64,000 nucleotides of DNA from G965261475 sp965261475 [NCBI: bacterium]. Lineage in GTDB: Bacteria > SAR324 > XYD2-FULL-50-16. The position numbers and the translations under genes are program-made. Shown in pieces: positions 1-9,095 of this stretch. The notes beneath the pieces were generated by a model that did no database searches, had not been told where the DNA came from, and saw nothing but the letters and a program-made list of their open reading frames with translations. The stretch lies in NCBI GenBank assembly GCA_965261475.1, contig OZ253454.1, positions 1,116,001 to 1,180,000 on the forward strand, given 5' to 3'. Position 1 is the first letter of the stretch. Each line of letters begins with the position of its first letter.

Positions 1-1985
1 GTATCACCTACAACAGACGCCTTGTGTGCTTTTGTACCTTTGCCACCTAAAAATCCTTGCTCTATGTATTTTTTAGCATTGTCCCAAGCTCCTCCCGAAT
101 TGGATTGAAATACGGCTAAACCTGTTGAGACAAGTAAAGAGCCTAGTAGGAGCCCTGCTAGTGCTTGGATGCCCAGCAACCAGCCTACTAGTAGAGGAGT
201 AAGAATAATCAATAAACCGGGAGCTATCATTTGTTTTAGAGCAGCCTGAGTAGAAATTGCTACGCAACTATGATAGTTAGGGTCTGCGGTTCCTTTCATA
301 ATATCGGGATTGGCATCAAATTGTCTTCTCACTTCGTCAATCATACTATAAGCAGCTTTACCTACTGCTTTCATAAGTAACGCAGAAAATAAAAATGGTA
401 AAATTGTTCCTGCAAATAAGCCAAAGAGTACCAACGGGTGAAGTACATTGAGCGTAGTAAAATTTTCTCCAGAAATAATGGATGCTCTTGCTAAAAAGGC
501 AGCAAACAAAGCTAGAGAGGTTAACACAGCAGAGCTAACCGCATAGCCTTTACCAATAGCAGCTGTTGTATTGCCAGCAGCATCTAAAATATCGGTTTTT
601 TGACGGACTTCTTTTTTCATCTGTGCCATCTCTGCAATACCGCCAGCATTATCTGCTACAGGTCCATAAGCATCTATAGTTAATCCAATAGCTAAAGTGC
701 CAAGCATACCTAAAGCAGCAATTGCTACCCCATACATACCTGCTAATTGAAATGGTATAAAAATAGAAATTGCCAAAGCTAGAATAATAGACCAGCAACT
801 ACGAAATCCTAGAGCTACTCCAAAAATCAAATTGGTTGCAGCTCCTGTAGCACAAGATTGTGCTAGCTCTCTTACAGGTTTGTAACTATAAGAAGTGTAG
901 TACTCGGTTAAAATACCAATTACCAAGCCTGCAACTAATCCAGAAAGATAGCTAAAGTAAATATCTAAAGCAGTGATAGTAATGCCTCCTAGGGTAAATT
1001 GCTCAGGTAACGCCCACAAGGTTACAAAATAACTAGCTATCGCCATTAAGGTTGTAGAAATAATCAGCATTTTTTTTAAGGCAGCAGAAACATCTTTTTC
1101 TTTTTTGACGCTCACAAAAAGCAAAGCCAAAAAGCTGATAGGAATACTAATTCCATTCAATAGTATAGGATACAAAGCCGCAGCCAAACTAGAGGAAAAC
1201 ACAACCGCGCCAATCACTAAAGCGGCACAAGTGCTCTCAGCACAAGAGCCAAACAAATCCGCTCCCATACCTGCTACATCTCCTACATTATCCCCTACAT
1301 TATCTGCAATAACCGCAGGGTTTCTAGGATCATCTTCTGGAATGTTGTTTTCTACCTTACCCACTAAATCTGCTCCTACATCTGCTGCCTTAGTAAAAAT
1401 ACCCCCACCTACTCTACCAAAAAGAGCAATAGAAGAAGCACCTAAACCGAAACCCGCAATCACTTCAAAAATGACATGTGTATCAGCAGTAGGCAAAAAA
1501 AACTTGGTAACAAGATAAACAATCAACAAACCTAAAACAGCTAGAGCAACTAAAGCAAAACCCATTACACAACCAGAGTTCAAAGATATCTTAAATGCCT
1601 TTTCTAACGAAGTTTGCGCAGCTACTGCAGTACGAACATTGCCAGCCGTAGCAATTTTCATCCCTATATAGCCCGCAACAATAGAAATTAAGCAACCTAC
1701 TTCAAAACTAAACAAAGTATAAATACCTTCGTTGATCTCTTTTGTGCGAATATCATCTACACTAAAAAAAATAAAACACCCAAAGACCAACATAAACAAA
1801 AACATAAATTTATATTCTTGTTTTAAAAAAGCGCTAGCACCATCTGCAATAGCATGATGAATTTTTTGTAGTAAAGATTTATCTCCTACTTGATAACCTA
1901 GAGGAGACACAAGAACTGCTCTAGTATAAAACAAAGCAATACTTAAACCTAAAACAGCAAGTCCAAAAATAACCCAAAGTATCAT
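1..1985 (-). CDS. hppA: Membrane-bound ion-pumping pyrophosphatase (HppA), partial at 3' end
   Basis: Inner-membrane pyrophosphatase that couples PPi hydrolysis to H+ or Na+ export. The ORF opens at ATG (1983-1985, reverse) and stays open to the window edge. The translation is strongly hydrophobic with many membrane segments. It carries the family's acidic PPi/Mg sites: ADNVGDNVGD, and DAYGPVADNAGG in the following half. The motif GNTTAAIGKG has Ala where K+-independent enzymes have Lys, which by family knowledge indicates the K+-dependent class. The last visible residues, near KAHKASVVGD, lie close to the usual C-terminus, so only a short piece is missing. H+ versus Na+ specificity cannot be decided here. 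It is divergent from recD, with its own likely extended -10 promoter. Confidence 0.96.
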   Translation of the reverse strand, partial: MILWVIFGLAVLGLSIALFYTRAVLVSPLGYQVGDKSLLQKIHHAIADGASAFLKQEYKFMFLFMLVFGCFIFFSVDDIRTKEINEGIYTLFSFEVGCLISIVAGYIGMKIATAGNVRTAVAAQTSLEKAFKISLNSGCVMGFALVALAVLGLLIVYLVTKFFLPTADTHVIFEVIAGFGLGASSIALFGRVGGGIFTKAADVGADLVGKVENNIPEDDPRNPAVIADNVGDNVGDVAGMGADLFGSCAESTCAALVIGAVVFSSSLAAALYPILLNGISIPISFLALLFVSVKKEKDVSAALKKMLIISTTLMAIASYFVTLWALPEQFTLGGITITALDIYFSYLSGLVAGLVIGILTEYYTSYSYKPVRELAQSCATGAATNLIFGVALGFRSCWSIILALAISIFIPFQLAGMYGVAIAALGMLGTLAIGLTIDAYGPVADNAGGIAEMAQMKKEVRQKTDILDAAGNTTAAIGKGYAVSSAVLTSLALFAAFLARASIISGENFTTLNVLHPLVLFGLFAGTILPFLFSALLMKAVGKAAYSMIDEVRRQFDANPDIMKGTADPNYHSCVAISTQAALKQMIAPGLLIILTPLLVGWLLGIQALAGLLLGSLLVSTGLAVFQSNSGGAWDNAKKYIEQGFLGGKGTKAHKASVVGD

Positions 1986-2070
1986 ATTTTTATCTTAAAA
2001 AAATTAATTGTAGTGTGAAAAATTGTATTTTGAAAAATACCTACAGCCTAGAAAATAACCTTGCCAAATA

Positions 2071-2079
2071 ATTATAGCA
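2071..2079 (-). promoter_or_regulatory. Extended -10 promoter for hppA
   Basis: Read on the minus strand, the site is TGCTATAAT: a perfect TATAAT (2071-2076) with the TGN extension (2077-2079). It lies about 85 bases upstream of the hppA ATG. No good -35 hexamer sits at the usual distance, as is common for extended -10 promoters. A small dyad, GTATTT/AAATAC (2025-2040), lies in the leader between promoter and start. Inference from sequence only. Confidence 0.5.
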
Positions 2080-2138
2080 AGCAAAGATTTAACATAAATG
2101 AAGAAGTTATACTTTTTGTATAGTCATTTTAAGAATTT

Positions 2139-2168
2139 TTGCAATTAGTTAGCAGGTAGTGCTATGCT
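2139..2168 (+). promoter_or_regulatory. Putative recD operon promoter
   Basis: TTGCAA (2139-2144) and TATGCT (2163-2168) are separated by 18 bases and point at recD, whose ATG is at 2204. The match to the sigma-70 consensus is moderate. It is the best candidate in the 218-base spacer between hppA and recD. Confidence 0.4.
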
Positions 2169-2203
2169 CAAAGTTTTGTAGTGCTCGTTATTGACGATAA
2201 ATT

Positions 2204-3928
2204 ATGCATCTTTCGTTGCAAAAAATATTTAAAATTTGCCAAGATTCTGATTTTCGTAAGATAGATTTTTTACTAGCCCAGTTTCTAGCTGATAAAGAAA
2301 CTAAAAAAGAAAAAAAAGAAACTATATTTTGTATTAGCTTACTAACTTCCTACCGCTTATCACAAGGATGTATTTTTTTAAACGAAGAAACTCTAAAAAC
2401 AAAACATAATATTTTAGCAGAGCTACTACAAATCAAAGTGCTAGAAGATTTTTCTACTCTAGCACACACAAGCTACAATTGCCTAGCTAGTAGCCCCACC
2501 AACAAACCGCTAATCTTGCAAGAAGGAAAAATATACTTTCAAAAATTTTTTCGCTATCAAGAGCAGGTCTTTAATTATTTTAAAAAAAACTCTCTACACT
2601 GTTTGCTACCGCAATCAGCTTACAAAAACCTATTTGCTAAAGAACAATCACTAGATACAACACAAAAAGAGGCACTCACTAAAGCACTCCATTATCCTTT
2701 GAGTATCATTAGTGGTGGACCTGGTACGGGAAAAACTTTTTTGATTGGAAAGCTCATATATTATTTGCAACAAGAAAATTCTTGTTTTGATGAAACAAAC
2801 AGAATTAAAATAGCTCTTTTAAGTTTTACAGGTAAAGCAGTTAGACGCCTCAAAGAGCAGTTTCAAACACAAAAATTAGAAAATGTTTTTTCTGATTGCT
2901 ACCTTTTAGGAGGTGCTTTTCTAAAAATTTCTACTATACACTCTATGTTGAGTAGCAAAGAGAGTTATTATTATAATCTAGATAAAGAAGAATTTTTGTG
3001 GGATCACCTAATTATTGACGAGATTTCTATGGTAGATTTAGCACTAATGTGCCGCTTACTTAAAAAAATTGCTAGTAGCACAAAAATTACCTTAGTGGGA
3101 GATAGCCAACAACTCAATCCTATAAATGCTGGTTATTTATTCTTTGATCTTTGCCAGGCTTTACAAAAAAACCGCCCTCCTTATTTTGCATTATTAAAAA
3201 CACGCCACCGTTTTGAAGCAGCAGCAGAAAACCAAGTTTTACAACTAGTCGAAAAATTATTCTCTGATACCAAAAATATAGACAACAACCTGCAAGAAGG
3301 TTTTTATTTTTTTGAGAATAAAGAAGATTTCTACAAACAGCTCCAAGCTCAAGCTCAACACCAGTGGCTAGCATTAACAAAGGTTGACAATCCTCAAGAT
3401 GCCTTTAGCGTTTATTATAGTTTTGTAATTCTTTGTGCTTTGAATGTAGGTAGCTTTGGTGTGCTTGCAATCCAAGAGTTTATCACAAAAAATTTAGAGC
3501 AAAATCAAAAAAAAACTGCTACACAAAATTTTTATCATGGCAGACCTATTCTAATTAAAATTAACACTCCTAAACTTGGAATATATAACGGAGATATAGG
3601 TATTTGCTTGGTAGATAAACAAGGATCTTACAAAGTTTATTTTGCTAGCGAGCAGGGTTTTATGGCAATCGCTTTGAACGACTTACCACAACACCAAAGT
3701 GCCTACGCCCTTAGTATACATAAGTCTCAAGGCTCAGAATTTCAGGAAACTTTAATCTGCTTACCAAAGGAATATTCTGAGATTCTGCATCGCGAACTAC
3801 TCTATACAGCAATCACTAGAGCTAAAAAGAAAGTAACAATTTTTACTACTTTAGATATTTTACAAAAAACACTCCAAAAAAACTGTCCAGAAACAACTAA
3901 TTTAAAAAATCAATTGCTTCTTTTATAA
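2204..3928 (+). CDS. recD: RecBCD exonuclease V alpha subunit RecD (helicase)
   Basis: SF1B 5'-3' helicase subunit of the RecBCD repair nuclease. The N-terminal ~150 residues look like the RecD interface domain. The motor follows with Walker A GGPGTGKT (171-178), Walker B DEIS (near 272), motif III GDSQQLNP (near 298), IHKSQGSEF (near 504) and the C-terminal YTAITRAKK (near 533). At 574 residues it has the usual length for RecD and is shorter than RecD2. recC lies 17 kb away on the other strand; recB is not in the window. It heads an operon with the phosphopantetheinyl transferase (1-base gap) and a HAD phosphatase. No clear Shine-Dalgarno precedes the ATG. Confidence 0.93.
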   Translation: MHLSLQKIFKICQDSDFRKIDFLLAQFLADKETKKEKKETIFCISLLTSYRLSQGCIFLNEETLKTKHNILAELLQIKVLEDFSTLAHTSYNCLASSPTNKPLILQEGKIYFQKFFRYQEQVFNYFKKNSLHCLLPQSAYKNLFAKEQSLDTTQKEALTKALHYPLSIISGGPGTGKTFLIGKLIYYLQQENSCFDETNRIKIALLSFTGKAVRRLKEQFQTQKLENVFSDCYLLGGAFLKISTIHSMLSSKESYYYNLDKEEFLWDHLIIDEISMVDLALMCRLLKKIASSTKITLVGDSQQLNPINAGYLFFDLCQALQKNRPPYFALLKTRHRFEAAAENQVLQLVEKLFSDTKNIDNNLQEGFYFFENKEDFYKQLQAQAQHQWLALTKVDNPQDAFSVYYSFVILCALNVGSFGVLAIQEFITKNLEQNQKKTATQNFYHGRPILIKINTPKLGIYNGDIGICLVDKQGSYKVYFASEQGFMAIALNDLPQHQSAYALSIHKSQGSEFQETLICLPKEYSEILHRELLYTAITRAKKKVTIFTTLDILQKTLQKNCPETTNLKNQLLLL

Positions 3929-3929
3929 A

Positions 3930-4538
3930 ATGCAAAACTATTTCAAAGATTGTTTGCTATTACTTACAGCAGAAAACATTTTAAACCCAAAAGTTACTCT
4001 ACAAGAGCTAGAGTTTGCAAAAACTATAACTTCCTTAAAAAGAAAAAAATTTTTTTTATTGGGAAGACATCACGCCCATTTATTATTACAAAATTTTAAC
4101 CAGCCTCTGCAAACGCTAGAAGCTAAAAATAACGGAGCAATCAATTGGCAAAAAGGTATCAAAGGTAGCATTAGTCATAGTGAAGAGCAAACTGCTATTT
4201 GTGTTTCTAACTCAAAAGATATTTTATCTATTGGCATAGATCTAGAATACAAAAACAGAAAACCATCTGCCAATGTTTATCAAAAAATAAAACACCAAAA
4301 AGAAAAATTTATCTCCTTAACACCACTAGAGATACTCAAAATTTTTTGTGCGAAAGAGGCAATTATAAAGTGTTTAGGGCAATTAGAGCGCAAAATTCTT
4401 TTCCAAGATATTTGTATTGTAAATTTATCACCTTGTATTTTTAGTGTTTTTGAGGAAAATATTTTTTTTACTAGGTGTTATATAGAAGAAAAAGAAAATT
4501 ATCTACTTGCTGCTTTTATTCTCAAGAATAACAAATGA
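3930..4538 (+). CDS. 4'-phosphopantetheinyl transferase, Sfp/EntD type
   Basis: Transfers phosphopantetheine from CoA to a serine of carrier proteins, probably ACP. The family's two metal/CoA motifs are visible: GIDLEY (near residue 101) and FCAKEAIIK (near 139). An upstream SHSEE-like segment (ISHSEEQ) matches the CoA-binding region. At 202 residues it is typical of the Sfp/EntD/HetI group rather than the shorter AcpS. No polyketide or NRPS genes are nearby, so it may be the general ACP activator of this genome (inference). It starts one base after recD and its stop overlaps the next ATG (ATGA). Confidence 0.85.
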   Translation: MQNYFKDCLLLLTAENILNPKVTLQELEFAKTITSLKRKKFFLLGRHHAHLLLQNFNQPLQTLEAKNNGAINWQKGIKGSISHSEEQTAICVSNSKDILSIGIDLEYKNRKPSANVYQKIKHQKEKFISLTPLEILKIFCAKEAIIKCLGQLERKILFQDICIVNLSPCIFSVFEENIFFTRCYIEEKENYLLAAFILKNNK

Positions 4539-5218
4539 AAAAATTTACCCTGCATCTTTTTGACCTAGACGACACTCTAATCAATACTTCTAGTAGTTAT
4601 TTAGCTGCCTACAAGGCAGTTTTAGAGCTAGTAAGTAAGGAACACACTGCCGTAGCAACAATATCTTTAGAAATATTAGCTGCTTTTTGTAGGCTTGTAG
4701 GCTCTAGCAAACCTGAGTTAGTGTTTACCAATATTTATAAATTTTATAATTGGCAATTTACATGGCAACCAAAACAGTTAGCCAACATTTTTTGGAGAGA
4801 GTTTTGGGCTAGATTGCAAATTTTTCCTTATGCCAAAGAATACCTGAGACTACTAACCACTGCACAAAAAAAAATTGCGATAGTTAGTAACGGAGATGTA
4901 GCAAAACAACAAAAAAAGTTAACTACAGTAGCTCTACAAAAACAATTTTCTGCTAAAAATTGCTTTGTCTCTGCTAATTTTGCTAAAGAATTTGCTAAGC
5001 CTTCGCCTTTGATGATTGAAGAGGCTATCAAACAAAACCAAGTTTGCAAAGAGCAAACTATTTTTTACGGCAATCTTGACTCAGATATCCTAGCTGGTAA
5101 ATTAGCAAAAGTCACTACAGCAAGCCTGCTAATTAAGCCACCTATTTTAAAAAATCTTGTCTTGAATGCTGATTATCATTTTACTAGCTGGCAGCAAGTT
5201 ATCAAACAATTGCTCTGA
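4535..5218 (+). CDS. HAD-superfamily hydrolase (phosphatase)
   Basis: Cytosolic haloacid-dehalogenase-type phosphatase of unknown substrate. All four HAD motifs are present: nucleophile motif DLDDTL (residues 10-15), motif II SNGD (near 117), the motif III lysine in AKPSP (near 153) and motif IV GNLDSD (near 178). The helical stretch between motifs I and II is the usual cap of class I enzymes such as phosphoglycolate phosphatase or pyrimidine nucleotidases. It overlaps the upstream transferase by 4 bases, so the two are translationally coupled. It is convergent with the GT92 gene after 25 bases. Confidence 0.85.
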   Translation: MKKFTLHLFDLDDTLINTSSSYLAAYKAVLELVSKEHTAVATISLEILAAFCRLVGSSKPELVFTNIYKFYNWQFTWQPKQLANIFWREFWARLQIFPYAKEYLRLLTTAQKKIAIVSNGDVAKQQKKLTTVALQKQFSAKNCFVSANFAKEFAKPSPLMIEEAIKQNQVCKEQTIFYGNLDSDILAGKLAKVTTASLLIKPPILKNLVLNADYHFTSWQQVIKQLL

Positions 5219-5243
5219 AGTAATTGCTTTGATAATAAAATAA

Positions 5244-6458
5244 CTACTTTGTAAGCAATGCTTTTTTGAGATGTTCTTGAATATTTTGATCTTTGAGATG
5301 GATTTTTGACTCAAAAGCTACTCGAAATGGACGCTCCTTATGAGTGCGGTTGCTTTTCCAAAATATTTTAATAGGTTGCGCATGGATTACATAAAGATTG
5401 TATTTTGTAATTTTACAAAACCTTGCTAACAATTTACTTTGTAAAATATGAAACAATCTAAAAAAAAATCGGGACGAGAGGTAAAATTGACTTCTTAAAA
5501 TATCGTGGGGACTAGAGAGGTATTTAACAGAATTACTACGATATAAATACTTGCCATTAGGCAGAGGTTTCTTTTTTCTTGTAGTGCAATCTTTGATACT
5601 ACTTGGTAATTCTTTGTCTACATCTACAATGTCATAGCGTTGAAATAATAAATAATATTGTGTTTTTATTAAATGCTGCAGTGCTACAGAGCTAGCATTG
5701 ATTAAATATTCGTCTAAATCCAAACCAGCTACAAAGTGTGTTTGTCCGCTGTGCAGCCTTAAAACATGATTTAAATGGGTATTTTGAGCAAAACGGTCAC
5801 CAAAAGAATGAGGGAATAAATTACCATAGAAGTAGTAGCTCCAATCAACAAAAACTATCTCTAGGTCTGGCAGATTTAAATGTTGCAGCGCTGTTTTTAC
5901 CTCGCTACGATTATCAGAGCCATTATCATAAAACAAAATTCTTTTAAACTGGTGCAAACGATAATGCCATAATACCCACTCTATAATATGATTAGTAGTA
6001 TAGTTTTTTTGCAAGGTTGCCAGGGTTAGCTTCCCCGCACTATGTATCAAAGGAAAACTTGCAACCACCAGCTCTATTTTCCAATTCTGAGCGCTAAAGG
6101 TTAAGGTAGGATTTTTTTCTTTAATACTAGTAGCTAGGATTTTAAAACAAGTAGAACAAGAAGACACTGTTGAGTTGTGATAATGATAATACTTGTATTT
6201 AAGATTTTTTCCTTTGTAGTAAATTTTGATGGGTAAAAGTTTTTTGCCAAAAAAAAGTAGCGGAGGACCTACAGTCCAAATATATCTTTTATCAAGGCTA
6301 AAGAATACATCATAAAACAAAGAATAATCATCATAAGTTGGGTTTTCTGCTTTCGTAGCCAACCTACCAACTTGTCCTTTCCTCCTATTTCTAGTAATAA
6401 TCTCTCTGCTAAAGCCGTTTGGTAGTTTAACCCAAGTAGGTTTGTATAACGAGAACAT
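5244..6458 (-). CDS. Glycosyltransferase family 92 (DUF23-like)
   Basis: Probable glycosyltransferase. The central region around residues 130-250 carries the GT92/DUF23 hallmarks: the HIIEWVLWHYRLH stretch, then ILFYDNGSDN, and finally the metal-binding DLDEY (near 245). The N-terminal ~100 residues are specific to this protein. The C-terminus is rich in His, Arg and Phe (RFFFRLFHILQ) and may touch membrane or acceptor. GT92 is best known from eukaryotes and occurs patchily in bacterial polysaccharide loci. It sits at the end of a run of sugar genes (GT2, UGPase, lptD), supporting a role in surface glycans (inference). No signal peptide is seen. Confidence 0.75.
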   Translation of the reverse strand: MFSLYKPTWVKLPNGFSREIITRNRRKGQVGRLATKAENPTYDDYSLFYDVFFSLDKRYIWTVGPPLLFFGKKLLPIKIYYKGKNLKYKYYHYHNSTVSSCSTCFKILATSIKEKNPTLTFSAQNWKIELVVASFPLIHSAGKLTLATLQKNYTTNHIIEWVLWHYRLHQFKRILFYDNGSDNRSEVKTALQHLNLPDLEIVFVDWSYYFYGNLFPHSFGDRFAQNTHLNHVLRLHSGQTHFVAGLDLDEYLINASSVALQHLIKTQYYLLFQRYDIVDVDKELPSSIKDCTTRKKKPLPNGKYLYRSNSVKYLSSPHDILRSQFYLSSRFFFRLFHILQSKLLARFCKITKYNLYVIHAQPIKIFWKSNRTHKERPFRVAFESKIHLKDQNIQEHLKKALLTK

Positions 6459-6679
6459 TGTGTTTGAATAATTATTGAGTATTTTCTTTTTTTTAATTGC
6501 TCTAAAATCCTATTGCTTACATTTTTGATATTATTATACCAATCGTATTTTATATATCAAAATTTTTGCTGTGGGGTATCTATTGATGTTAACAGTATTG
6601 TATTTTCCTGTATTATATAAAAGCAACAAACCTTGATTATTCTATAATAATATTTATGATTTAATCATACTAGCTTGTT

Positions 6680-7675
6680 TTACTTAAAAATAGCACTACA
6701 CACTAAAGCTCTGAGTTGTTGTATTGTTATTTTGAGATAACACCTAACACCAAAATTTTTTAGAAAAAATAATTCTCCTTGCCAATCTAATTTTCTACAA
6801 AGAGGTCTAGACGATATTTCTAAAATTAAATTTTTTGCTATTCCTTGATACCCATAAAAATTTTTTATGCTAAGCAAAGGATCAGTAAATTTATCTTTTA
6901 TTTGCATCAAATACGAATAGGTAAGTTGCTGAGAGCTCCAACCTAATATCATCAAAAGTAAATTTTCGGGTATAGTGATTTTAAATTTTAAAAAATGCTC
7001 TTGCATAATTTGAAGGTGAGAGCTTCTAAGGATTGATTGATATTTCGTGCTTATTTGCTGAGAATGCCTGCGGTATTTGATGAGTACTTGATCTAGGTTC
7101 GCAAAGTTAGCAACAGCAGCACAATCTACCCAAAATTTATAATCTTCAGCAAAGAATTGCTTGTTATAGCAAATATTATTTTCTTTGATTTTTTTTATTC
7201 TCATCATAGTAGTAGAGTTAGACAAGGCATTACCAAATATAAAAAGCAAGGTTTTGATTAGGTGATCTGTGAGCACTACGCCATGCCCACCTGCTTGTCC
7301 TATAAAAACCGATCTAGCACCAACTACATCTATCTTTGGATTGCTTAATAAAAAATCTAGCTGTGTTTGTAGGCGGTGCGGTAAGCTCAAATCATCTGCG
7401 TCTAGCCAAGCGATAAATGGCGTTTGTGCTGTGGCGAGTAGTTTATTTCTGCAAACCACCGCTCCTTGATTTTTTTTATTAGCTAAAACCTTAATTCTAT
7501 GATCTTGTTTTGCGTATTTGCTAATCGTAGCCAAGCTATTATCTGTAGAAGCATCATCTAAAATTAAAAAATCAAAATTACTTAGCGTTTGAGCTAAAAT
7601 ACTCAAAATGCTTTCCTCTAAAAATTTTTCTGCATTATATACAGGCATCAAAACACTCAATATTTTTTGTTGCAT
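6680..7675 (-). CDS. Family 2 glycosyltransferase
   Basis: Inverting GT-A glycosyltransferase acting on the cytosolic side of envelope glycan assembly. The N-terminal Rossmann-like fold is clear: LMPVYNAEKF near residue 10, ILDDASTDNS near 38 and the metal/UDP motif DADD near 88. The C-terminal third (from about 230) is less conserved and has no obvious membrane helices. The sugar and acceptor cannot be read from sequence. It is flanked by UGPase (85 bases upstream) and GT92 (221 bases downstream) on the same strand. Confidence 0.87.
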   Translation of the reverse strand: MQQKILSVLMPVYNAEKFLEESILSILAQTLSNFDFLILDDASTDNSLATISKYAKQDHRIKVLANKKNQGAVVCRNKLLATAQTPFIAWLDADDLSLPHRLQTQLDFLLSNPKIDVVGARSVFIGQAGGHGVVLTDHLIKTLLFIFGNALSNSTTMMRIKKIKENNICYNKQFFAEDYKFWVDCAAVANFANLDQVLIKYRRHSQQISTKYQSILRSSHLQIMQEHFLKFKITIPENLLLMILGWSSQQLTYSYLMQIKDKFTDPLLSIKNFYGYQGIAKNLILEISSRPLCRKLDWQGELFFLKNFGVRCYLKITIQQLRALVCSAIFK

Positions 7676-7760
7676 TAGGTACTTAATAAAAATAAATAAT
7701 TAGCTAAACATTTGCTCAATTTTACTCTCAGCTTGCAAGTAAACTATAAATATAATTTTA

Positions 7761-8972
7761 TTATACGGGATATTTCTTATCTAATTCTTGGATGCTATCA
7801 ATACCTCTTAAATCTACCTTAGGAAAACTTGTCAGATTTTTTTGCGCTCTTAACAAATAACCTTTTTTCTTTTGGAGTATAAAACGCTCAGAGCGTAATA
7901 AGTATAGATCAAATATTTTCTTAACAGGTAAAAAACGAAAGCGGGGAACTATTATTGTTTGTGCGCCATTAAAATTAGCAATAGCAGAGCCCATAGTTGT
8001 TTCTAATTGTAAAATATTTTTTCCTGCAATATTTTTATAATTTTTGATGAGGTCTAACTTCCAAGATGGTTGCTGCATAGCTTTTTGTAATGCAGGTAAA
8101 TTGATCCACAGGTTATTAGTGTTGAAAGTGGTCAGTTTGCTTTGAGTATGATGCTGTTGCCAATTTGAAATTTGCTCCATCTGTGCTGCCTCTAGTAATT
8201 TTATTCTGCCTGTTTTACAATCTTTTAACAAACTACCTCCTTTGGTGTCGTTTTTTGTTTTTATTACTGTTTCAATCAAGAATGGGCAGCTGGTTTCCTC
8301 TAAATATTTGAGTATAGATAAGCTAACAGTAGCACCTAGATTATCTATATTGGATAAAAACAAATATTTTTTACCTTCTTCTAAGAATTTATGCAGTAAA
8401 TTTTCTTGTAAATGGATAAAAATATCACCATGACCAGGAGGATAAAAAGCTTCATCACCGAATTTATCAACATCTAATAGACAATAATTTTCTTGTGCTA
8501 AATTTACCAAGCGCGGATAACAACTCTGTTTGAGACAATAAAAATTTATATTTTTATAAGCCTGTATTTTTTGCTTGGTAATTTGCTCTGTATAAAAACT
8601 ATTCATCAACAAAAAAGGGATACTAACTTTCCATTTTTCTTGCAAAAATAAATGTTGATGCAAGCTCAGCTCTAAAAAACTTTTTTTGTCTTTGACAATA
8701 ATACTAGATTTTGGCTTAGTACATTGCATACTAGTCCCTAAACCGCCGTTTAACTTACAAACTACTAGCTCTTGCAATAATTTTGCTTTCTTTGTTTCTC
8801 GAGGTGCTGATAATTCTTCGTACACAACAGAGTTTTTTAACGGTGTAAAATTACTCCACTCTAGTGGCAATTTATTTTTTTCTGCTAGATACCTCTGAAA
8901 ATCCTTCAAAAATCTTTGGGTATTTGATGCATCCAATCTGCTCTTCAGAAGTTGTTTTGCTAAATTCGTCAT
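7761..8972 (-). CDS. UTP-glucose-1-phosphate uridylyltransferase, eukaryote-type UGPase
   Basis: Makes UDP-glucose from UTP and glucose-1-phosphate for glycan synthesis. The nucleotide loop KLNGGLGTSMQCTKPKS (residues 73-89) is close to the eukaryotic UGPase signature and unlike bacterial GalU. Later family motifs follow: MNSFYT, PPGHGDIF (near 177) and SNIDNLGA (near 205). The C-terminal beta-helix part is present but short: 403 residues against about 500 in eukaryotes. It lies between lptD and a GT2 gene, fitting a supply of UDP-sugar for envelope glycans. Related UGPases occur in scattered bacteria, so transfer is possible but unproven. A UDP-GalNAc/GlcNAc pyrophosphorylase activity is a less likely alternative. 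Confidence 0.86.
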   Translation of the reverse strand: MTNLAKQLLKSRLDASNTQRFLKDFQRYLAEKNKLPLEWSNFTPLKNSVVYEELSAPRETKKAKLLQELVVCKLNGGLGTSMQCTKPKSSIIVKDKKSFLELSLHQHLFLQEKWKVSIPFLLMNSFYTEQITKQKIQAYKNINFYCLKQSCYPRLVNLAQENYCLLDVDKFGDEAFYPPGHGDIFIHLQENLLHKFLEEGKKYLFLSNIDNLGATVSLSILKYLEETSCPFLIETVIKTKNDTKGGSLLKDCKTGRIKLLEAAQMEQISNWQQHHTQSKLTTFNTNNLWINLPALQKAMQQPSWKLDLIKNYKNIAGKNILQLETTMGSAIANFNGAQTIIVPRFRFLPVKKIFDLYLLRSERFILQKKKGYLLRAQKNLTSFPKVDLRGIDSIQELDKKYPV

Positions 8973-9095
8973 TTTAGTTTTTTGATTAAAAAAATACCAC
9001 GATTGCTGCTTTACTCAAGCTAATTGATAATTTTGTAAAAATTTTTATAAATCAACATTTAAAAAATTGCTATGTAATAGCCCAATACTTGAATA

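Noticed and set aside
1105-1518. 137-residue plus-strand ORF within hppA
   Set aside because: Antisense to conserved PPase motifs; composition rich in Ser, Pro and Ala is typical of such shadows.
5219-5260. ATTGCTT/AAGCAAT inverted repeat between the HAD and GT92 genes
   Set aside because: Arms are 7 bases with a 24-base loop and one arm is inside GT92; weak and likely by chance.
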